Below, one piece after another: positions 57,808 to 64,000 of a stretch of 64,000 nt of DNA. A program made the translations under genes and the position numbers. This DNA comes from Naganishia liquefaciens (lineage: Eukaryota; Basidiomycota; Tremellomycetes; Filobasidiales; Filobasidiaceae): assembly GCA_013423385.1 (NCBI GenBank), contig BLZA01000053.1, forward strand, positions 248,001-312,000, given 5' to 3'. How positions within the stretch are numbered: position 1 is the stretch's first letter; every line of letters begins with the position of its first letter. Below the pieces are notes generated by a model, which searched no databases, was not told the origin of the DNA, and worked only from the letters and a program-made list of their open reading frames with translations.

Positions 57808-60023
57808 ATGACGGTCGAGGGTATCGATTTGCTCACGGCAACGATAAAAGACCTACGACAACTCTTGCTTGATGAGGAAGTGACAAGCGTTCAGTTGATT
57901 ACACGTTACTTGGTGGGTCATCGTATCGGTCTCGCTCCCTCATGGCCGGCCTCATATACCCACTCATACCAAGGATCGTATCAAGCGCGATAACGTCAAA
58001 GGTCTGCAGCTTCATGCCGTGATAGAGACCGCACCAGAAGAGAAGCTGTTGGAGATAGCACAAGAGCTTGATCACATGACAGCCCACGCCGTACGTAGAA
58101 GCGAGAAGACCTTCACCCGCAGTCAACTCACTGATATGCCTTGAGATAGAATGCTCCGGTCGGAAAACTTCACGGGATCCCGATTCTCGTCAAGGATAAT
58201 ATCGCGACGGCGCCTGAGCTTGGTGCGTCACGGTATCGACGGATCACCGTGCGAGTTACTGAAATTGCCCAAGGTATGGCTACAACCGCCGGAAGCTACG
58301 CCCTCGTGAACTCCGTGCCCCGTCACGATGCCACGGTGATCGCAAAACTCCGAGCTGCAGGTGCGATCATTCTCGGCAAAACCAACATGTCAGAATTCGC
58401 CAATCTTAAAAGCTCATCGGCAAGTATGGGCTGGAGCGCGCGCGGTGGACAAACCCAATCTGCCTACGTTGTTGGCGGATATACGAACGGCGGCGAACCG
58501 CTAGGAAGCTCAAGCGGCAGCGCCGTCGCGGTCTCTGCGGGATGGACTCCAGCATCACTGGGAACGGAGACCCTCGGGTCCATTATTGCGCCGGCAGGGA
58601 GAGCGGCACTCTACGCCCTTCGTCCGACATTGGGACTCGTCTCGAGGGCGGGGATGGTTCCTGCTTGCAAGGCAATGGACACGGTCGGCCCGATGGCGAA
58701 GTGTGTGTATGACGTCGCTTTGCTGCTGGAGTGTATGATGGGTCCGGATCATCTGGACGGATCCAGTAAGTCAGTCTGCTCTTCTCAGCCAAGCTTCTGG
58801 GGGGTAATTCCGACCCAGCTGCCGATGCAATGTCATACGGATCACTGGATTACACTCGCTTCACGCTCGCTCCGCACGCCACATTCGAGGGGATGCGCCT
58901 CGGTGTTCCACGAGCATTCGTGTACGATGCGGACATGTGCTGGGGGTAAGTTCACTGATTTCTCCTTGCCACAGCAAGCGCAACGGCTGATGGACGTTGA
59001 AGGAACGATTCAGCGAGAGATCCCAAGATCTTTGCGGAGCTGAACGCTGCCATTGAGAAAATGCAAGGGCTCGGTGCCATCGTCTTTGATCCCGTTGACA
59101 TTCCAAGCGCTGCTGAGTGGCATGGGTCGATGCACTCCATGGTTCCGAACGAGGTGGCAATTATCGCGCACGAATTCAAGGAGGATCTGGCGGACTATCT
59201 GGGTACCATGAAGACGACCGAGGTCAGGTGCATAGGAGATGTGATTGAGTGAGTACATGGTACAAGGGAAACTGAGGCTACTTTATTACTGAATTGACAT
59301 CGTTTGAAGCTACAACACTAAGCATGCTGTGCGTAACAAGATCACTGTTCGCGACCGAGTTGATCCTATTGCTGAGAGCTGAGGCATGCTTTGCAGGATT
59401 TAGAATTGCCCTACGGCGAGAGCTCGCAGGATCTGGTAAGAAGCTTATTCTTCAGGTTCCGCCACCTCTGACAGTAAATTCCTGCTCGTTAGCTTCTCGG
59501 CTCAGAAACGACCACGGGCAGGACAGCTGAGATCTACATCGAAGCCTTAGCGAACCGTAAGCAACGTGCCAGAGCTGGAGCGTATTGTAAGAAGCGCCTA
59601 ATCTATCTAACGCAGACAAACGGATATGTGCAGAGGAAGGCATCGAGAAGGTTATGTCTAGTCACAAGCTTGACGCGTTGATCATGCCGATCAATGCGCT
59701 TGCAGCTGTGTACGCCTCAGGCGGAGGGTGAGTAAATCTCGTCCTGATTCCTTCGGGGGGGTAACTCTTTCACACGTCTCGATACACTACAGTTATCCGC
59801 TAGCTACCCTTCCTCTGGGCATACAAAATAATGGTGAGCCATTTGGCTTCTGCTTGATGGGATCGCGGTGGGGTGAGCCTACATTGCTTGCGTTGATGTG
59901 AGTCTGCCCCAGATCCTATGTACAAAGATATCCGCTGACTCCCGCGCTTGCGCTGGTTACCAAAGGGCCGCCTTCGAGGCAAACTTCCCGGCAAGAGCGA
60001 TACCACGTCAGCTTCAAGACTGA
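57808..60023 (+). CDS. amidase-signature hydrolase
   Basis: About 540 residues in roughly nine exons. Start MTVEGIDLLTATIKDLRQLL; ITRYL splices to DRIKRDNVKGLQLHAVIETA. The catalytic Lys is in HGIPILVKDNIATAPELG (an intron splits the last Gly before MATTAGSYALV). The Ser-Ser pair is in the Gly/Ser-rich stretch EPLGSSSGSAVAVSAG, and LGTETLGSIIAPAG carries the nucleophile Ser. It ends AAFEANFPARAIPRQLQD. Family members hydrolyse amides (fatty-acid amides, peptide amides, nitrile-derived amides); lacking GatB context this is unlikely to be the tRNA amidotransferase subunit. The 3' half (58770-59750) has several small exons whose borders I could only place roughly. Confidence 0.88.
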
Positions 60024-60471
60024 ATGAATTAAAAGGAAGATGTAGTTTGGGGTGTCCTCGTACTTGTACGAGTCGTGAACCGTGTCAAACAAAGTGAGCC
60101 CGAGCTCCCTAGAGCCATCCGGGGATCTTTCGGGGATGAATTTCAAAGGTGTCAAGGAAGAATCACGAAAGGCCTGGAACGCTGTCCTGCCAATAAGATA
60201 TGTTGCTTTGTCGCTTGTCGACCAAGGGCTTCTTGATTACCGGAGCTTTGCTCTCAGGAATCGTTTGCTTGGCCTTGCGACCTGTCTCGATTGCTGTCTC
60301 GCGGGCTTAATTCTATAGCGGGCTTAATTCCATAGCCGGTGCCCGATCGTTGGGGAACATGGCCAAACTTTTGTGTTTTTACCAGTCGGCCATTATTATA
60401 TTGTTCATCGGGTCGACGGAAGACTTGCCACGCTGCAGATCGTCTCGCATCCAAGACAGACACTCTTCGTC
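60024..60471. promoter_or_regulatory. elongase promoter region with a 17-bp tandem repeat
   Basis: Contains two adjacent copies of a 17-bp unit, GCGGGCTTAATTCTATA at 60301-60317 and a one-mismatch copy at 60318-60334, about 140-170 bp upstream of the elongase ATG. No gene was seen. Confidence 0.55.
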
Positions 60472-61856
60472 ATGGTACACCACCCGTCCATCAGGCTTGC
60501 GCTCCCGCCATCGACGTTTTTCGACTATCCGCCAGCTCACGAACCCGCGTCCATCGCCCCGGCGCCGTTCCCCTTTTCGCCGTTTACGATTCCCGAAGAA
60601 GTTTACACGAAATGGCTCGACATCAAGATCCCGCTCTATGTTGCGGTCGTCTACACGATCGTCGTCAAGTCGCTGAACAAGTACAACCGATCTCGTGGGG
60701 GGAAGCCTTGGGCAATTAGCAAGACGCGGACATTCTTCTGGCTCGTTGTTTTGCACAACGTCTTTTTGGCCGTCTACTCAGCATGGACGTTCGTTGGAAT
60801 CATTGCCGCTGGATTTGGAAGGTCGTTCGTTGCACCGTGGAAGTGGTCTGAGGGCGGACTGATGGCGACAATCGATTCCATGTGCAAGATTCAAGGTTCC
60901 AAAGGATACGGGAATGCTACGGTCTACGATTCCTCTCCAAACGTCAACCTATGGCTGTCGTCTCATCCCACGACGCATCAGCTCCTCGAATCTCACCCGC
61001 CCTCGGCATTGACGCCCGGTCGTCTGTGGAACGAAGGTCTCGCGTTCTACGGATGGATCTTCTATCTCAGCAAGTTTTACGAAATCATTGACACCATCAT
61101 CATCTTGATGAAGGGCAAGCAGTCGAGCAACTTGCAAAGCTACCACCACGCCGGAGCGATCATCAGTATGTGGATAGGTATCCGGTACATGAGCCCTCCC
61201 ATCTTCATCTTTGTCTTCTTCAACTCTGGTATTCACGCATTGATGGTGAGTTCAAGGGTTTCGTCAATTCCAGACTTGCGCTGACATTCCTGCAGTACAC
61301 ATATTACACTATCACCTCGTTCTCGATTCGTGTGCCCAAACCCATCAAACAAGCTCTGACGACAATGCAGATTACCCAATTCCTCATCGGTGGTGGCTCA
61401 GCATTCCTCTCGCTCTTCATCTTCTACTCATACCCGACAACCATTGACGCCGTCGACCGAGCCGGTAAACACCACTTGCATAGGGAATACAAGCATGTCC
61501 CGTGTCTCGACACCCCAGGCCAGGCACTCGCCGTCGTATTCAACGTCGTCTACCTGACGCCCTTGACGTGGCTCTTCGCCCGATTCTTCATCCGCTCGTA
61601 CCTCGGCTCCGGTGCCTCTAAGTCTGCCGCTGCATCAAAGAAGGTCCGAGATGCAGGAAAGGATGCCGTTGATGGCATCGAGAAAACTGGATCTGCCGGA
61701 CTCGACGTGGAGGATACCAGTGTCAAGCTCAATGGTAACGGAAACGGGGTGGAGCAGGTGATCAAGGCCACCGCTGCCAGCGTTCGACAGGATGGACAGG
61801 CTGCTGCCGCTGGCGCACGAAGGGGGTGGGAGCGTTCGACCAAGACAGCGGACTAA
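60472..61856 (+). CDS. ELO-family very-long-chain fatty acid elongase (3-ketoacyl-CoA synthase)
   Basis: ER membrane condensing enzyme of fatty-acid elongation, 444 residues with one 50-nt intron (61246-61295). Start MVHHPSIRLALPPSTFFDYP; an upstream in-frame ATG at 60373 is less likely. Several membrane spans (WLDIKIPLYVAVVYTIVVKS; FFWLVVLHNVFLAVYSAWTF). The ELO motifs are FYLSKFYEIIDTIIILMKGK (KxxExxDT), LQSYHHAGAI (the His box, with Gln at the first His position) and YTYYTITSF. The C-terminal 100 residues after the last span (AAASKKVRDAGKDAVDGIEK) are polar, Lys/Ala-rich and unusually long, ending RRGWERSTKTAD. The Q-x-x-HH form is known in some elongase subfamilies; chain-length specificity is unknown. 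Confidence 0.94.
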
Positions 61857-62391
61857 CGGAGTTTCGCTCGAGGAGACTTCAGAAATCTAGGAAGTGCGCA
61901 TAGCCGCGTGGCTTAGGAACCAGGCCGTAATAGATATATCTTTGCGAACTGGTACAGCTTCCGTTCAATAAATGAATGAATTGGCATAGATAGTCCATTT
62001 GGCGGCGTGCATCTTGCATATCACATATGGTCATTTGCGGAAATTTCGAAGTATCCGGCTGCGAGTGCTATGCGATGGAAGAACACGCGCTACTCGAAAA
62101 TATCCCATGAATCAGTTCCCCTAGCACTCTCTGGCTCCGTCTGCGCTACCAGCAGTCGCTCTCTGCAACATCGGTCAAGCGGGTTCTTACGTCTTACGTC
62201 TGTTCGCACAAGTTGATTCTGACATGGTCGAGTTGCAAAGCTGCGGTTGAAAAATTCAACACCAGCTACAATGACCACTACGTATTGACAGGCATTACAT
62301 CGCTGCCAGATTGATGATGTGAGCTCTCCACGGGAAGCCAAAACAAAAAATCGATAATATATATTATAAAAAATCCGATATAGCATAAAAA
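61857..62391. other. elongase 3' flank and tRNA upstream region
   Basis: Strongly A/T-rich in its last 60 bp (62340-62390), as is common upstream of Pol III genes. No protein gene was recognised. Confidence 0.5.
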
Positions 62392-62492
62392 GGCGCTGTA
62401 CCAAAGTGGTTACTGGGTTGCACTCGAATAGGACTAATCCTAACGCAATGCAATGGGCTCTGCTCGCGCATGTTCGAATCATGTCAGCGTCG
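62392..62492 (+). tRNA. tRNA-Ser (anticodon CGA) with intron
   Basis: Acceptor stem GGCGCTG (62392-62398) pairs with CAGCGTC (62485-62491); discriminator G at 62492, as in serine tRNAs. D stem CCA...TGG. Anticodon stem TTGCA/TGCAA (62418-62422 and 62449-62453), loop CT-CGA-A with anticodon CGA at 62425-62427. A 19-nt intron (62429-62447) follows position 37. A long variable arm (GGGC-TCT-GCTC) and T arm GCATG-TTCGAAT-CATGT complete a class II structure. The A box reads TACCAAAGTGG, slightly off the usual TGGC..AGTGG. A T5 run follows. Confidence 0.92.
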
Positions 62493-62497
62493 TTACC

Positions 62498-62502
62498 TTT
62501 TT
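62498..62502 (+). terminator. RNA polymerase III terminator of tRNA-Ser
   Basis: A TTTTT run starts six bases after the discriminator base. Confidence 0.85.
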
Positions 62503-62705
62503 GTTTGCAACCATTGCGCAACCGAATTTCTTTTTTTCTTCCGATAGTCGCCTGCATGCAAACATCGACGGCTGTCTTCACGTGGACAAGATTAGGAACC
62601 GAGGTGACACTCATCTAGCTATTCAGCGAGGCATTGATTGGCTTTCTGAAGACGTCCTGTGAAGTCTTGCCCTCCTTTCCGCCAGTATGCGTGACCTGGG
62701 AAGTA

Positions 62706-62768
62706 CTCAACGGTCTCCTTCAGGCACTCAACGGCTTCCTCCGGCCACTCGATGGACTGCTACGGCCT
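62706..62768 (+). repeat. 21-bp tandem repeat, three copies
   Basis: Three adjacent 21-bp units start at 62706, 62727 and 62748. In one plus-strand frame they read LNGLLQA, LNGFLRP and LDGLLRP, a leucine-rich heptad. Several of the differences fall at third codon positions. They sit inside an 81-codon open frame at 62634-62879. Confidence 0.7.
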
Positions 62769-63648
62769 CTTTCAGCTCCTCTATCTCTGCGCAAGTGGCC
62801 GGCGATCCGACCTAAATTTGTGGGGCTGTTCTTGTGGCGAGATGCAATCAGGGAATCGCCCTACTGCAGGATCATTTAGCGCCTCGTGCGGATTCTTAAA
62901 AAGTGAAACATGAGCGATCGAATGCCAAGCTGCCAAGAGAACTCGGAGTTCCAAATTTGACGATCTGTTCAAAGTGTTGAAAGGTACGTACCCGGCGCCC
63001 CGTTCCCCCGAGAAGCACCTCGAGCTACCTTCAGCATTCCGGTCTACGAAACTTTCTTGGCGAGGCAAGGGAGACAACGTGCGTCGATCATTCAAGGCAG
63101 ACCCCCCCGGGATATCGGTCTAGTTGTTGGCCTGGCGGACGGTCTGGTTGTCCAAATCCTTAGAAGCATTATTTCCCATGATCTGTCAATTGATCTGTCT
63201 CCATGGCGACACCCTCGTCGGTCGCCACGGGCAATCTCGAAGCACCATCTAAAAGTCGCGCGCATGTGTCCAGTCGCAAACGCCATTCGGAGCGGTGTTC
63301 GAGGCTCTCTGACTGCACTGAGTCTCGAGCGAAAAGATGCTGGAATGGTCCCGCTCGAACTCGTGTGATACATGATAGATTGAGCTAACGCGAAGCACGT
63401 TCATTCATCTACATTCGAACACAACAGCATAGGGGAGACAGTATCCTATGATATGAAAGATCGGACGGAAATTTTTGCTTCAATGGGCTCTGTCTATATA
63501 GTCATCCTATAGAATTGCCTGTTCCTTGCCTCTGGAGGGCACCTTCTCCTCACCTCCTCACCTCCTCACCTCCTTACCTCTGACATTCCTCAAGGCAAGT
63601 AGCCTATCCTCCTCAAGTCTCCCACCCTTCAACGTCAACCCGCCCAAG

Positions 63649-64000
63649 ATGGTCTCCGTCTGGTCAGCCTTCACGGCCAAAGAGCGACGTGACATTGGTA
63701 TCTACATTCTTGGTATCATGTGTTACAAGTTTGCGCTCGAGTACTACAACGGTGCTTTCATTACCTTGGCCAACGAGCGGTTCCCGACGAGCTCGAAATA
63801 CACCAAGGTAGCCATGTTGACCGGTCTCAACTCGGCAATGCAATGTGTAAGCATTGTCGCCTTTCCCGCCTGGTTCAGCAATTCTGATAGTCGCCTCCAA
63901 TAGATCGGTTCCATCCTCATCGCCCCTTTGATCAAGCGAATGCCGACAAGAACTGTTCTCTCCGGCGCCGTCATTGTTTTCGGTATTATCTCGTCTATCC
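63649..64000 (+). CDS. MFS transporter, 5' part only (runs off the window)
   Basis: Starts MVSVWSAFTAKERRDIGIYI, a short hydrophilic N-terminus followed by TM1 (YILGIMCYKFALEYYNGAFI). Then comes LANERFPTSSKYTKVAMLTG and, after a short intron of about 55 nt (from 63849, GTAAGC), IGSILIAPLIKRMPTRTVLS. That last segment fits the loop 2-3 basic motif of the major facilitator superfamily. The remainder lies outside the window, so subfamily and substrate cannot be judged. Confidence 0.7.

Larger units (their letters stand above)
62493..63648. promoter_or_regulatory. region between tRNA-Ser and the terminal MFS gene
   Basis: Contains the 21-bp repeat (separate entry). Near the MFS start there is a CTATATAG TATA box at about 63494-63501 and a pyrimidine-rich array of about three exact CACCTCCT copies at 63551-63574, then an AAGATG start context. 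No other gene is supported. Confidence 0.5.

Overview
The window looks like nuclear DNA of a basidiomycete fungus, most likely a yeast-like Tremellomycete. The reasons are short introns (mostly about 50-75 nt) with CTRAC-type branch sites, many introns per gene, dense packing on both strands, and a eukaryotic gene set: ORC5, CCT5, a SUN protein, HRD1, the exosome subunit MTR3, SNRNP27 and the complex I ESSS subunit. No species can be named from the sequence alone. I see no transposon, CRISPR array, rRNA gene or viral remnant.

Layout. 0.1-7.2 kb: a CocE/NonD-type hydrolase, a phytanoyl-CoA dioxygenase-like enzyme and an MFS transporter; the last two diverge from one promoter region. 7.7-12.7 kb: a PDR-type ABC drug-efflux pump. 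14-19.5 kb: SNRNP27 (splicing) and a SUN-domain nuclear-envelope protein. 20-28 kb: an NADP-type zinc alcohol dehydrogenase with an unusually ordered promoter, PRMT1, CCT5 and the complex I ESSS subunit. 28.5-34 kb: MTR3, then a divergent pair of aromatic-catabolism genes (a carboxy-muconate-cyclase-like beta-propeller and a salicylate-hydroxylase-like flavoprotein). 35-45 kb: a MINDY deubiquitinase with a CaaX end, a small unknown gene, an intron-bearing tRNA-Val(CAC), a PTR2/POT peptide transporter and the ERAD ligase HRD1. 45-53 kb: a secreted double-psi beta-barrel protein, an intradiol (hydroxyquinol-type) dioxygenase, a small membrane protein and a cytochrome b5/acyl-CoA dehydrogenase fusion. 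53.4-64 kb: ORC5, a RING protein, an amidase, an ELO fatty-acid elongase, an intron-bearing tRNA-Ser(CGA) and the start of a second MFS transporter.

Most genes are unrelated housekeeping genes. The flavin monooxygenase, the muconate-cyclase-like lactonase and the intradiol dioxygenase are the only set that could form a pathway (opening of hydroxylated aromatic rings), but the dioxygenase lies about 14 kb from the other two with unrelated genes between.

The most notable sequence-level observations concern gene structure: a probable GC-AG intron in the ABC transporter, micro-exons of 14 and 8 nt in the b5-acyl-CoA dehydrogenase and of 14 nt in the peptide transporter, an ORC5 without a recognisable P-loop, and a RING finger with an insertion between its third and fourth ligands. 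I did not find a convincing previously undescribed multi-gene system.
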